From Stappia sediminis (GTDB lineage Bacteria; Pseudomonadota; Alphaproteobacteria; Rhizobiales; Stappiaceae): 64,000 bases of DNA. The translations under genes and the position numbers were made by a program. Below are positions 29,761-41,828 of this stretch, in pieces. Under the pieces are notes generated by a model. The model did no database searches and was not told the origin of the DNA. It saw only the letters and a program-made list of their open reading frames with translations. Location: assembly GCF_009826895.1 (NCBI RefSeq), contig NZ_WUMV01000002.1, positions 675,726-739,725 of the forward strand, given 5' to 3'. The stretch's first letter is position 1; each line of letters begins with the position of its first letter.

Positions 29761-30609
29761 ATGAGCGAACCGCGAAACTGCAACAAGCGTGTCGAGGTCG
29801 GCGGCGTCCCTTTCGATAATCGATTGCCCTTTTCCCTGATCGCCGGACCCTGCCAGATGGAGAGCCGCGAGCATGCGCTTGAAATGGCCGCCGCGGTGAA
29901 GGAGATTTGCGCCGGCCTCGGTATTCCGGTCGTTTTCAAGACGTCCTTCGACAAGGCGAACCGCACGAGCCTTGGAGGGCGTCGCGGTCTCGGGCTCGAT
30001 GCGGCTCTGCCGGTTTTTGCCGAGGTGCGCGAACGGTACTCGATGCCGGTGTTGACGGATGTTCACCTCCCGGAACAATGCGCCAAGGTCGCGGAAACCG
30101 TCGACATCCTGCAAATTCCCGCCTTTCTTTGCCGTCAGACGGATCTGCTCGTTGCGGCGGCGCAAACGGGACGCGTCGTGAACGTCAAGAAGGGGCAGTT
30201 CCTGGCGCCATGGGACATGAAAAACGTGCTGGCCAAGGTTGTCGACAGCGGCAACCCGAATGTCCTTCTGACGGAACGCGGAGCTTCCTTCGGTTATAAC
30301 ACGCTTGTTTCGGATATGCGTTCCCTGCCGATCATGGCACGCACGGGTGCGCCGGTCGTGTTCGATGCCACCCATTCGGTCCAGCAGCCGGGCGGACAGG
30401 GAGGCTCGACAGGGGGCGACCGGGAATTCGTGCCGGTTCTCGCTCGAGCTGCGGTCGCAGTCGGTGTGGCGGGGCTTTTCATCGAAACGCATGACGATCC
30501 CGACAACGCGCCTTCCGACGGCCCGAACATGGTGCCGGTAAAACAGCTCGGCGCGCTTCTGAAAGAACTGAAGGCCATAGATGCCGTCGTTAAGGCGCAA
30601 ACGGCATAA
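29761..30609 (+). CDS. kdsA: KDO-8-phosphate synthase
   Basis: KdsA condenses phosphoenolpyruvate with arabinose-5-phosphate to give KDO-8-phosphate, a precursor of the lipopolysaccharide inner core. The 282-residue protein has '[16 protein letters not shown]' with Cys31, 'TDVHLPEQ' and '[11 protein letters not shown]'. Cysteine at that position, with the later His, Glu and Asp ('[17 protein letters not shown]'), marks the metal-dependent class rather than the E. coli type. It is divergent from galU. Confidence 0.96.
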   Translation: MSEPRNCNKRVEVGGVPFDNRLPFSLIAGPCQMESREHALEMAAAVKEICAGLGIPVVFKTSFDKANRTSLGGRRGLGLDAALPVFAEVRERYSMPVLTDVHLPEQCAKVAETVDILQIPAFLCRQTDLLVAAAQTGRVVNVKKGQFLAPWDMKNVLAKVVDSGNPNVLLTERGASFGYNTLVSDMRSLPIMARTGAPVVFDATHSVQQPGGQGGSTGGDREFVPVLARAAVAVGVAGLFIETHDDPDNAPSDGPNMVPVKQLGALLKELKAIDAVVKAQTA

Positions 30610-30699
30610 ACCTGTAACATAGCACGCGCAAAGCCGTCTTCATCTCAAGACCGGATCAGGCACTGAAGCGAAGTTCCAACCAGGGATGGTAATACCACC

Positions 30700-33386
<2,687 letters not shown>

Positions 33387-33405
33387 GAAAAGAGCGCATT
33401 GACGC

Positions 33406-33434
33406 AAAAAAGGCGGCTCCCGGCCGCCTTTTTT
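33406..33434. terminator. Bidirectional Rho-independent terminator after eno
   Basis: AAAAAAGGCGGC (33406-33417) pairs exactly with GCCGCCTTTTTT (33423-33434) across a 5-base loop. The A and T tracts let it work for both eno and the convergent DsbA-family gene, whose stop is 19 bases further on. Confidence 0.9.
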
Positions 33435-33453
33435 ATTGATCAGGTTTTGATAT

Positions 33454-34116
33454 TCAGGCGGCGGCGCCCGGTTTCGTTTCCTTCGCATGCTTGATCGCAG
33501 CAACGATGGTTTCCGGCGTCTCCGCCCCCATCAGCGCAAAGCGCTCATCTATGATTACGCATGGCACGCCGTTAACACCCATCTGATGCGCGCTTTCGAT
33601 TTCTGTCTTGATGCGGTCGAGGTCTTCATCGGTGGCAAGCCGCTCGGCAACACGTTCCGCATCCATCCCGATCTCACGTGCCACCGCGACAAGATTCTCT
33701 GTTACCGACAGATCCACGCCTTCCAGAAAATACATCTCGAAAAGGCGTTGAACCGCCTTGTCTTCGAGCCCGTCCGCCCGTGCCCATAGTATGAGCCTGT
33801 GGCAATCGAGCGTGTTCGGCGATTTGGTGATCTTATCGAATTGAAAATCGATGCCGTCGCCAGCGCCTGCTGATTTGATCCTGCTATATATTTCCGCCGC
33901 ACGTTCGCGCCCACCGAACTTGTCGTTCAGATAGGCCTGCCGGTCCTTGCCTTCATGCGGCAGAGTGGCATCCAGCTGGAAAGGCCGCCAGCGCACGGCC
34001 ACGGGAATTTCCGGAATTTCCCTGAGCGCACTCTCCAGGCGTTTCTTGCCGATGAAGCACCATGGACACATCACATCCGATACTACGTCGATGACGATCG
34101 TTTGCTCTTCGTTCAT
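33454..34116 (-). CDS. DsbA-family oxidoreductase (FrnE-like)
   Basis: A thioredoxin-fold protein of 220 residues with the redox motif CPWC at 17-20 in 'VVSDVMCPWCFIGKKRLE', a helical insertion and the cis-proline region 'GVNGVPCVIIDE'. There is no signal peptide, so it acts in the cytoplasm, like FrnE-type proteins and 2-hydroxychromene-carboxylate isomerase relatives. The start is the ATG of 'MNEEQTIVID'. It is convergent with eno. Confidence 0.88.
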   Translation of the reverse strand: MNEEQTIVIDVVSDVMCPWCFIGKKRLESALREIPEIPVAVRWRPFQLDATLPHEGKDRQAYLNDKFGGRERAAEIYSRIKSAGAGDGIDFQFDKITKSPNTLDCHRLILWARADGLEDKAVQRLFEMYFLEGVDLSVTENLVAVAREIGMDAERVAERLATDEDLDRIKTEIESAHQMGVNGVPCVIIDERFALMGAETPETIVAAIKHAKETKPGAAA

Positions 34117-34181
34117 TTTATGCCTTCCCGCCACGAGCGTACCGCATCGAGGCGTCCTATTTCCTGATAAAATCGATACCG

Positions 34182-35372
34182 TCAGCCGAACCGTGTGGTG
34201 CGGGCGAAAGCCTTGACCCGCTCACCGACCCGTTCTGCCGCTGCCGCTCCGTGGACAACCGCGACCGGCCCGCGCCCCGTTACCTCCACCACAAGGTCTT
34301 CATCGCGTGAAACCAATGTAGCGGCAGACGCCAACCTTGTGGCCAGCGGCTTGTCGGCACTTTGGGCAACCTGCCCGGTTTCCCGGAGTAGACCTTGCGC
34401 AAGCTCTTCGAGCCAGATCACTTGCAGCTCTATACCTCGCTTGCGCGCCATCTTCTCCGAACAGTTCAGATAGGTCTCGAAAGTTAAAGGGTCGATAGGA
34501 AGCCACTGCTCATCAATCAAGAAACGATCACGAAATGTCGAAAACCACAGGTTGGCAAGCCTCCGACGAACTCCCGTTCGGGCTGCAAAGGCCAGGCGGG
34601 CGGCGAGCTCAGCCTCGCCACGAGGTTCAACGATCACGTCAGTCGCGCCGGCAAGATATAAATCCGTAGCGTCATTCGTATCCGATGCAGCCGCTATAAC
34701 AGGCAATGTCACATGGCGCGGATCGGCGCGCAGCCTGAGGATCTGTTCCTGAGCCGTTTCCACGTCGGAATCGATCATCACCGCCAGGAATGGCGCTTCC
34801 GAAAGATAATAGTCAGCCATATCCGAGGTGAATGCGCCGACAAGTTTTATTCGGTCGCGATTTGCGGCCTGGATCGAAGCGAACCTTCGCCCGTTGCCGA
34901 CAATCAGGAAGCCGGCGTCGGCGAGCAGACCCGGCGGCCTTTCGTACATGTTCCGTAGCGGGCCGAAGACCTTGCGCCGAAGCCGCGCCTCCTCTATCCG
35001 CCGGGTCAGTCTCGCGACATCGGCAAGCCTGGTCTGAAGGTTTGGCAGGGGAAATCCGCGCCCCAACACGGCGGCAGGACGAAGTAAGGACGGTAGCATC
35101 CCCGATTTCGCGAGCATCACAATCAGCGGAATTTCGATCGACAGGCCGCGAAGCTCCTTTCGGAGGCGCTCGATCAATTCACTCTCACCGGGAGAGCCGG
35201 TACTTACGACAAGGGCGGCATCAGGCAGGCGTGAAGATGCAAAAAGAGCCAGAAGCCCTTCAACGTCATCGACGAAGGCCGGTAAAACCTCTTCGCGGAA
35301 AGCGCCATAGAGCTTTGGGAGCAGGCCATGATCCGCACAGATAACGCAGTAACGGAAATCGCAAAGTTGCAT
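34182..35372 (-). CDS. Degenerate PleD-like protein (receiver-like, receiver-like, GGDEF-like)
   Basis: I read this 396-residue protein as a decayed relative of PleD-type REC-REC-GGDEF regulators. Residues 1-120 look like a weak receiver domain. Residues 153-265 keep the receiver pattern ('FLAVMIDSDVE', 'LPVIAAASDTNDATDLYLAGATDVIVEP'), but the usual first acidic pair is missing ('FLIVGNGRR') and the conserved lysine is Glu249. Residues 285-390 follow a GGDEF-domain layout, with 'GRGPVAVV' where GGDEF should be, so no cyclic-di-GMP synthesis is expected. The stop codon of the AMP-ligase gene lies 5 bases upstream. Assignment is by eye and tentative. Confidence 0.6.
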   Translation of the reverse strand: MQLCDFRYCVICADHGLLPKLYGAFREEVLPAFVDDVEGLLALFASSRLPDAALVVSTGSPGESELIERLRKELRGLSIEIPLIVMLAKSGMLPSLLRPAAVLGRGFPLPNLQTRLADVARLTRRIEEARLRRKVFGPLRNMYERPPGLLADAGFLIVGNGRRFASIQAANRDRIKLVGAFTSDMADYYLSEAPFLAVMIDSDVETAQEQILRLRADPRHVTLPVIAAASDTNDATDLYLAGATDVIVEPRGEAELAARLAFAARTGVRRRLANLWFSTFRDRFLIDEQWLPIDPLTFETYLNCSEKMARKRGIELQVIWLEELAQGLLRETGQVAQSADKPLATRLASAATLVSRDEDLVVEVTGRGPVAVVHGAAAAERVGERVKAFARTTRFG

Positions 35373-35377
35373 CTATT

Positions 35378-37003
35378 TCACGCGACAGCGGCCCTGAGCT
35401 TGTGAATGCGCGCAGCCAGAGCGTCCCTGTCCACCTTTCCTCCGTCAGCCCTCGGTATGGCCGGCAGCGAAAGCACCCGATTGGGGATTTCCGCAAGGCC
35501 GACACCTTCCGCATCGAGGTAAGCGAAAAAACCTTCGGTATCGAGGAGTGTACCGCGTTCCGGCACAAGCGCGGCGTAGAGACGGGCTCCAAGTATCGCG
35601 TCCTCGACGAGAAAGGCGGCGGCATCCGTCAGACCCGGAAAAGATGAATATAGCGAATCAAGAAGCTGTAGCGGTCCCGCACCGGGGGCGGCCTTGCCGG
35701 GGATTCCAAGTCCAGTGATGCCGTTTTCAGCTCGCCGGACGGGAACGAGCGTATCTACATATCCGGCCTTGTCGCAAGGAATATGCACCTTGCTCGCCGG
35801 CCATGGGCAGCCAGCCACCATGGGACCGCGAACCTTTAGCGTGTTCGGCAAGGTCTCGTCATCAATGCCGACCTCGACGAGGACTGGAGGATTATCCGCG
35901 CCGGACGGTGCTCCGACGGGCCCTGAAGGAATGGCGCGCGGAAGCGCACTGGCACCGCGACTGAGCGCGATCATCGCGAATTCATCGGCCACATGAAGAT
36001 CGTAAAGGGCTCTGTTCGTTGTGAGTGGGGCAGGGTGCGGCGCATTCCCGCTCCAGACCGAAACGATTTTTCCCTCGGCGGTATTAAGCTTGCGCTCCAA
36101 AGCCGCCACAAGCGCTCCCGGACACAATATGTAGTCCGCTTCGATCCTGTCCGCATGGTCTGCCAGGGTCCGGAGGGCCGTTGGATGGTGAAGATGAAGC
36201 TCACCTCCCGTCATGAGCCAGGGAACGAGACCGGCGCCTATTCCGACCATGCCCGTGAGCGGGTAGGGGGAAAGTATCTTTGCTTCTTCGGCGAGCCCGG
36301 TTTCCAGAAATGGCATGAAACCGGCCGCCAACCAGTGGTTGTGACTCCGTGCGACGGGAAGAGGCTCTCCGCTGGTCGATCTGGACCATGTGAGTGTGGC
36401 CACGTGATCGGCGGGGTTTTTGTCTCTGCGCAAATCGGGCGGCGGCAAGTCTTCTCCGTTCATCTCGGACAATACCGAGGCAATATCGACCAAACCGTCG
36501 GGAACCTCGTTTCCAATTCCGAAAACGAACCGGAGGCTGAAAAGTTCCGCTGCCGTTTCCCGGGCATCATCCGCGATCTTCTGATTTTCGGCACGATCGC
36601 CCGCAACGAGCGCCTTTGCGCCCGCTCGCGTCAACGCCTTCACGACATCTCGGCGCCGCCAATGCAGCGGCAAGGGGGCGACAACCAGGCCCGCCCTCAA
36701 TGCGGCCAGAAAAGTGATGACGCTGTCTGCGGTGTTCGGTGCGTGGAGGCCAACGACATTATCCGCCGATAGTCCGACCGCCGCGAAAAAACCTGCAATA
36801 CGGGATATTTCCTCATCGGCCTGGCGATAAGTCAGTTGCCGCGGTGCGCCGCCTGTCCATTCCAAACGGTCGGACGCATCGCAAAGCGCAATCCGGTCGG
36901 GATGTTTCGACGCTGCCCTTCGAAAAAGCGTATCGAGCGTATTTCTGCCCCATATGCCGCTTTTCGCATTTGCATTCAGGATCTCTTCAGACGTAAGGAT
37001 CAT
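35378..37003 (-). CDS. Divergent AMP-dependent synthetase/ligase
   Basis: The 541-residue protein has the acyl-CoA synthetase (ANL) fold: an N-terminal domain beginning 'NTLDTLFRRAASKHPDRIAL', then 'LTYRQADEEISRIAGFFAAVGL'. The adenylate-binding loop reads 'STSGEPLPVARSH' instead of the usual TSGTTGxPK, and the Y-x-TGD motif is replaced by 'GYVDTLVPVRR'. The C-terminal catalytic lysine is kept ('RADGGKVDRDAL'). Activity is uncertain. The ATG at 37003 is used because the preceding gene ends at 37009; the frame is open further upstream inside that gene. Confidence 0.75.
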   Translation of the reverse strand: MILTSEEILNANAKSGIWGRNTLDTLFRRAASKHPDRIALCDASDRLEWTGGAPRQLTYRQADEEISRIAGFFAAVGLSADNVVGLHAPNTADSVITFLAALRAGLVVAPLPLHWRRRDVVKALTRAGAKALVAGDRAENQKIADDARETAAELFSLRFVFGIGNEVPDGLVDIASVLSEMNGEDLPPPDLRRDKNPADHVATLTWSRSTSGEPLPVARSHNHWLAAGFMPFLETGLAEEAKILSPYPLTGMVGIGAGLVPWLMTGGELHLHHPTALRTLADHADRIEADYILCPGALVAALERKLNTAEGKIVSVWSGNAPHPAPLTTNRALYDLHVADEFAMIALSRGASALPRAIPSGPVGAPSGADNPPVLVEVGIDDETLPNTLKVRGPMVAGCPWPASKVHIPCDKAGYVDTLVPVRRAENGITGLGIPGKAAPGAGPLQLLDSLYSSFPGLTDAAAFLVEDAILGARLYAALVPERGTLLDTEGFFAYLDAEGVGLAEIPNRVLSLPAIPRADGGKVDRDALAARIHKLRAAVA

Positions 37004-37008
37004 CGTCT

Positions 37009-38889
37009 TCAATCCCCTGTCTTTTCGGCCTTGGCCGTATCCGACCACCAGGCTTCCAACTGCGCACCCGTTACAGACGATCGCTCGGGGTGCTCGTAAA
37101 TATTCCAGCGAGCGATCCATTCTTCGGGGACATGAAACAGGGGAACCACATAGTGGCCGGAAACAAGGGTCCGGTCGAAGGCGCGAACGGCCGCTACGAA
37201 TTCTTCCTGCGTGCGTGCAGCGAGCAAAGCCGCGATCATCGCGTCGACCGCATCGCTTTCAACGCCTGCGAAGTTGAAGGAGCCATCGGCACTCGCAGCT
37301 TTACTGCCCCAGCGATAGTTCTGCTCGTTGCCCGGAGAAAGGGAAGACGGCCAGAAATTCAGCACCATGTCATAATCGAAGACCTGGCGGCGCTGCTGGT
37401 ATTGCGCTGCATCCACCGTTCTGATGAACGTCCGGATGCCGACAAGCTTCAAAAGGCGTTGATACGCCAATGCAAGGCGCTCCTGATCCTTGGATGCGAC
37501 CAGGACCTCGAACTCCAGCGGTACACCGCCGCCATCCTCCATCACGCCGTCACGGATCGTGTAGCCGGCCTGCTTCAACAGGCCGACGGCCTTGCGCAAT
37601 ACCGTGCGGTCGCGGCCGGAGCCGTCGGCTTCGGTCGGCCGCCATTCTCCTTCCATGACTTCGGGTTCGATCTGGTCCTGAAACGGCTCCAGAAGGGAGC
37701 GTTCGATTGCGTTTGCCGGCCGGCCTATGGATGACAGCACGGAATTGTCGAAGTAGCCCGCCGTTCTCCGGTAAAGGCCGTAGTAGAGATTTCTGTTCAC
37801 CCATTCGAAATCGAAAAGCATCGCTAGCGCTTTGCGCACCGATTTATCGGTGAAAAGGTTCCGGCGGGTATTGAAAACGAAGCCGTACATTCCCGCCGGG
37901 GTGCGCAGATCGAATGCGTCGCGTACGACATCGCCGCGTTGAGCCGCGGGAAAATCGAAGCCGGTCTTCCATCTTGCCGGATCGCTAACCGGAAGAACGG
38001 AAACCAACCCCTTCTGAAACGCCTGCTGGAGAGAATTTTCATCCCGATAGTATTCGACTTTGACCTCATCGAAATTATAGAGCCCTTGCTGGGCCGGAAC
38101 GTCCTTGCCCCAATAATCCGGATCGCGCCGGAAGGTGATTTGCGTTCCAGGCTCCACGGATTCGATTACATATGGTCCCGACCCGACGGGAGGCACGAGC
38201 GTGCTCTTGTCGAAACTGTCCCGATCGATCGTGTGACTTGCAAATATCGGAGAAAGCCCGAGCAACAAGGGCAATTCTCGATCATCGCCGTTTTCGAATG
38301 TGAAGCGCACCGAGCGGGGGCCCGTCTTCTCGATGGAACGGATACGCTCATAACGGGCGCGAAAATGCGGGCGTCCTTTTTCCTTCAAAATATCGAAGGA
38401 AAATATCACATCCTCGACCGTGACAGGCTTCCCGTCGGAAAATCTCGCATCCGGATTTAGCGTGAATTCAATCCATTCGCGTGATTCCGGCAAGCGAACG
38501 CTTTCCGCGAGGAGGCCATATAGGGAAAAGGGTTCATCGTTATTCCGTGTCAGCAGGCTTTCGATCACAAGCGCCCCGTATCGCGAATCGCGAACCCCGC
38601 GAGCTGACGACGTTCCTCCCTGAACGACGAATTGGTTGAGACTATCGAACGAGCCTTGGACCCCATAGGTGATGCGCCCGCCTTTGGGCGCATTCGGGTC
38701 CGCATAGGGAAACGATTCGAAACCCTCTGGCAGGGCCGGATCGCCGTGCATTGCAATCCCGTGCACCGCGGGCACGTCCTGCGACATTGCCGGGGCTGTA
38801 ATGATCGTGACAGCCGACAGTGCAAGCGCCAAGGCCAAGGACAGCTTTTTCACAGGCGGTCTTGGGCGAAGGGACATAAACCTGACCAT
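37009..38889 (-). CDS. Periplasmic solute-binding protein, family 5 (peptide type)
   Basis: This 626-residue exported protein resembles YejA-type oligopeptide-binding proteins. It has a signal peptide ('LSLALALALSAVTIITAPAMSQD'), the family opening 'HGIAMHGDPALPEGFESFPYADP', and 'GGRITYGVQGSFDSLNQF', 'FTLNPDARFSDGKPVTVEDVIFSFD', 'VRKALAMLFDFEWVNRNLYYG'. No permease or ATPase gene accompanies it; instead the divergent AMP-ligase gene starts 5 bases after its stop. An ATG four codons downstream (38877) is an alternative start. Confidence 0.9.
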   Translation of the reverse strand: MVRFMSLRPRPPVKKLSLALALALSAVTIITAPAMSQDVPAVHGIAMHGDPALPEGFESFPYADPNAPKGGRITYGVQGSFDSLNQFVVQGGTSSARGVRDSRYGALVIESLLTRNNDEPFSLYGLLAESVRLPESREWIEFTLNPDARFSDGKPVTVEDVIFSFDILKEKGRPHFRARYERIRSIEKTGPRSVRFTFENGDDRELPLLLGLSPIFASHTIDRDSFDKSTLVPPVGSGPYVIESVEPGTQITFRRDPDYWGKDVPAQQGLYNFDEVKVEYYRDENSLQQAFQKGLVSVLPVSDPARWKTGFDFPAAQRGDVVRDAFDLRTPAGMYGFVFNTRRNLFTDKSVRKALAMLFDFEWVNRNLYYGLYRRTAGYFDNSVLSSIGRPANAIERSLLEPFQDQIEPEVMEGEWRPTEADGSGRDRTVLRKAVGLLKQAGYTIRDGVMEDGGGVPLEFEVLVASKDQERLALAYQRLLKLVGIRTFIRTVDAAQYQQRRQVFDYDMVLNFWPSSLSPGNEQNYRWGSKAASADGSFNFAGVESDAVDAMIAALLAARTQEEFVAAVRAFDRTLVSGHYVVPLFHVPEEWIARWNIYEHPERSSVTGAQLEAWWSDTAKAEKTGD

Positions 38890-39329
38890 CCGGGAAGCCT
38901 TACGGGAGAATCATTCTATTAAGGTTACCATACCTGTTGAGGTTTGGCGGGTAAGCCGATTCGGGTAAAGAGGGCACTCGTGAATTCGGCAACGGCAAGC
39001 AAAAAAACTGCGTTTCAGGTCCGGTGCACACCGGTTAGGCCCGATCTCCACGGCGCCTGTTTAAACGTGTTGTGAAGCGTTGCTCATTTGCCTCGTTGAA
39101 GGATCGTTGATCGGTTCTGGCAGATTGTCTGCTGGAATTTTTCGTATGGTCCTTGTAAAGATGCCGCCAAATACGAGCTTCGAGCCGAAAGGGTCAAGGT
39201 CTTGCCGCAATCCGAAATCAAACGGGTGGCGGGGCGACGGTCAGCAGATTGACGATATATACCGCTGCGAGCCAAGGGGCCATTCGGCACAGATGCCAGA
39301 TGGCAAACAGGAATTGAGGACGACTTCGT
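38890..39329. other. Intergenic region between divergent genes
   Basis: No gene is supported in these 440 bases between the solute-binding protein gene (minus) and ialB (plus). It should hold both promoters. The only distinct structure seen is the dyad CCGGTG-CA-CACCGG at 39021-39034. An A-run lies just before it. No riboswitch or small-RNA signature was recognised. Confidence 0.5.
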
Positions 39330-39953
39330 ATGGCGAGGAAATTCAAGCGCGGACTTGCGATATTGGCTCTGGGTTCTATTGCCAGCCTCAGCATGGTCAC
39401 CGGTGCCGCGGCTCAGGAAGTTACGCCGGGTGAGGAATCGCCTTGGATCAAGGTTTGCAATACGGATCCGAAGGCGAATAAGGACGTTTGCCTCATCACC
39501 CAGGAATTGCGCACCGACACGGGACAATTCCTTGCATCCGTAGCTCTTCGGGAGATTTCGGGCGAAGCACGCAAGACCCTGCTTATCGCAGTGCCGCCGG
39601 GAATGCTTATTCAGCCGGGTCTGAGGGTCCAGGTCGACAGCGGTAAGCAGACCGAAGCGAAGTACGGCATTTGCTTCCCGAATGCATGCTATTCGGAGCT
39701 GGTCGTCGACGACAATTTTATTGGTTCGATGAAGAAGGGCGGGGCGCTGAAGCTCACGACCCTGAACCAGCAGGCGAAGCCTGTGCCTTTCGAACTTTCG
39801 CTGATTGGCTTTACCAAGATCTATGAAGGTGAGCCGATCGACCCTGCAGCGTTGCAGCAGCGCGAGCAGAAGCTTCAGTCGGAATTGCAGAAGCGCGCGG
39901 AAGAAGCGCGTCAGAAGCTGATCGAGAAGCAAAAGGAAGTCACCGGGAACTGA
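39330..39953 (+). CDS. ialB: Invasion-associated locus B (IalB) family protein
   Basis: A 207-residue exported protein with a signal peptide ('LAILALGSIASLSMVTGAAAQE', cleavage near 28) and an IalB domain at about 35-165 ('SPWIKVCNTDPKANKDVCLITQEL', 'GICFPNACYSELVVDD'), including the conserved cysteines. The last ~35 residues form a charged coiled coil ('QQREQKLQSELQKRAEEARQ'). IalB was described in Bartonella invasion of erythrocytes, but homologues are widespread in non-pathogenic Rhizobiales, so no virulence role is implied. Confidence 0.92.
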   Translation: MARKFKRGLAILALGSIASLSMVTGAAAQEVTPGEESPWIKVCNTDPKANKDVCLITQELRTDTGQFLASVALREISGEARKTLLIAVPPGMLIQPGLRVQVDSGKQTEAKYGICFPNACYSELVVDDNFIGSMKKGGALKLTTLNQQAKPVPFELSLIGFTKIYEGEPIDPAALQQREQKLQSELQKRAEEARQKLIEKQKEVTGN

Positions 39954-39983
39954 TTTCGCCGAAATCAAGCTTGTGAAGAAAAG

Positions 39984-40019
39984 AAACGCCGCGGGATCAA
40001 TGTTCTCGCGGCGTTTTTT
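39984..40019 (+). terminator. Rho-independent terminator of ialB
   Basis: AAACGCCGCG (39984-39993) pairs with CGCGGCGTTT (40007-40016), and the T tract runs to six. It lies 31 bases after the ialB stop. Confidence 0.85.
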
Positions 40020-40156
40020 ATGTTTGCCGTGGCGCGAAGCCGACCAAGTCTGAATCGGTTTTGGCTATCAGGGCGTGCTCGCAATGTAGCTCCTTGAGCG
40101 ATTTGCGAACGCGAGAGTGGTCTCGTTTTTGGAGAGAGCGCTCTGGGTTTTGCCGA

Positions 40157-40480
40157 TCAGTGAAGATCGACGTCGCGCGGCCGATAGCTGCCGTCCGGCT
40201 GTTCTTCGAAAATCTCCTGCACCTGCGGATGCCGGACAGGTTCGCCCGTATCGTCGGGAACGAGATTTTGTTCGGAGACATAAGCGACGTATTCGGTCTC
40301 GGCATTTTCGGCAAGGAGATGGTAAAATGGCTGGTCGCGGCGTGGGCGCACGTCTTCGGGAATGGCCTGCCACCATTCTTCCGTGTTGCTGAAGGTTGGA
40401 TCCACATCGAAGATCACCCCGCGAAAGGGGTAAATCCGGTGGCGAACCACCTGTCCGATGCTGAACTTCGCCGTACGCAC
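40157..40480 (-). CDS. hspQ: Heat shock protein HspQ
   Basis: HspQ (YccV family) binds hemimethylated DNA in vitro and acts as a specificity factor for Lon protease in enterobacteria. The 107-residue protein has 'AKFSIGQVVRHRIYPFRGVIFDVDP', 'PFYHLLAENAETEYVAYVSEQNL' and 'HPQVQEIFEE'. I use the GTG at 40480 because homologues begin right at this 'RTAKF' segment; a GTG at 40492 is an alternative with a closer G-rich leader. Confidence 0.9.
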   Translation of the reverse strand: MRTAKFSIGQVVRHRIYPFRGVIFDVDPTFSNTEEWWQAIPEDVRPRRDQPFYHLLAENAETEYVAYVSEQNLVPDDTGEPVRHPQVQEIFEEQPDGSYRPRDVDLH

Positions 40481-40677
40481 TTTCCGAATCACTCCGCCTG
40501 ACAGTCTTTCCCGATTTCCCGGATCAATTCCGGTTTGCCGCTGAATTCATTACATGGTTCACTCCAAACACGCCTGTAAAGGTTCGTAATTTGGGCGCTT
40601 TAAAGGTCACGATGGCGTCAGCGTGTCAAGTTAACGATTTTACAGCCGCTTCTCGCCTTCCGTTCTGAAGGCCACGC

Positions 40678-41718
40678 TCAAACGCTGTATTTTTCTGCAA
40701 ACTCCGGATCCTTGGACGCTACGCGTTCGGCAAGGTCGAGAATAACCTTCGCTTGCTTCCAGGTGGCATCATCCTGCATTTTACCGTCTATCATGACGGC
40801 ACCGGTACCATCGGGCATCGCGTTGACGATTTTACGAGCAAATGAGACCTCGTTAGGGTCTGGACTGAAGACCCGCTTGGCGATCCCGATCTGGCGTGGA
40901 TGCAGGGACCAAGCCCCAACGCAGCCCATGAGAAAGGCGTTGCGAAACTGGGATTCGCAAGCCTCGTCATCGGCAAAATCGCCGAACGGGCCGTAAAAAG
41001 CCCGAATACCTGCCGACATGCAGGCATCCACCATTTTTGCAACGGTATAGTGCCAAAGATCCTGCTGAACGGTTGTGCGCGCCGCTTCGTGCCCGGCATC
41101 GGAAAGGACCGAATAATCGGGGTGTCCACCGCCGACGCGGGTAGTCTTCATGCCACGGGAGGCGGCGAGGTCCGCCGGCCCCAGGCTCATCCCGTGCATA
41201 CGCGGGCTGGCGGACGCGATGGTGTCGACGTTTTTAACCCCTTCCGCCGTTTCCAGGATCGCATGAATGAGTATCGGCCGCTCAATCCCGCCCCGCGCTT
41301 CCAGTTGTGCCAGAAGCTGGTCGAGATAGTGAATGTCCCACGGCCCCTCGACCTTGGGCAGCATGATCACGTCCAGCTTGTTGCCGATGGCTGGTACGAT
41401 CTCCAGAAGATCGTCCAGAACCCAAGGACTGTTCAGGCAATTGATGCGTGTCCAAAGGCCGGTGGAGCCGAATTCGTTTTCCTGCGCCATTTGTATGAAG
41501 CCCTGGCGAGCGGCAACCTTCTGATCCGCGGGGATCGCGTCTTCCAGGTTGCCGAGTATCACATCAACGGATTCGATCAGGTCCGGAACCTTGGCGAGCA
41601 TTTTTTCGATATGGGGCGGAACGAAATGAATCATCCGTTCCAGCCGGGTCGGCAATTCGCGATAGGGGGCAGGAGCCCCAATAGCGAGCGGTTGGTAGTA
41701 GGCGCGCGGTGTCTTCAT
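40678..41718 (-). CDS. HpcH/HpaI-CitE family lyase (malyl-CoA lyase-like)
   Basis: The 346-residue protein belongs to the CitE-like family of CoA-ester lyases, which cleave malyl-CoA or beta-methylmalyl-CoA into glyoxylate and an acyl-CoA. It has '[21 protein letters not shown]' (Mg-binding Glu/Asp), '[14 protein letters not shown]', '[12 protein letters not shown]' and 'AILETAEGV'. No glyoxylate-cycle or ethylmalonyl-CoA partner is adjacent, so the substrate is inferred. It stands alone on the minus strand. Confidence 0.85.
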   Translation of the reverse strand: MKTPRAYYQPLAIGAPAPYRELPTRLERMIHFVPPHIEKMLAKVPDLIESVDVILGNLEDAIPADQKVAARQGFIQMAQENEFGSTGLWTRINCLNSPWVLDDLLEIVPAIGNKLDVIMLPKVEGPWDIHYLDQLLAQLEARGGIERPILIHAILETAEGVKNVDTIASASPRMHGMSLGPADLAASRGMKTTRVGGGHPDYSVLSDAGHEAARTTVQQDLWHYTVAKMVDACMSAGIRAFYGPFGDFADDEACESQFRNAFLMGCVGAWSLHPRQIGIAKRVFSPDPNEVSFARKIVNAMPDGTGAVMIDGKMQDDATWKQAKVILDLAERVASKDPEFAEKYSV

Positions 41719-41828
41719 GGCGGCGGACCTTCCTTATCAACATCATTCGGCTACCGCTACATATAGCAGGCTATGCTGCGGTGCACATATACGCCGAAAA
41801 GAGAAAAAGAAGGAATTCCGGACCCCGC

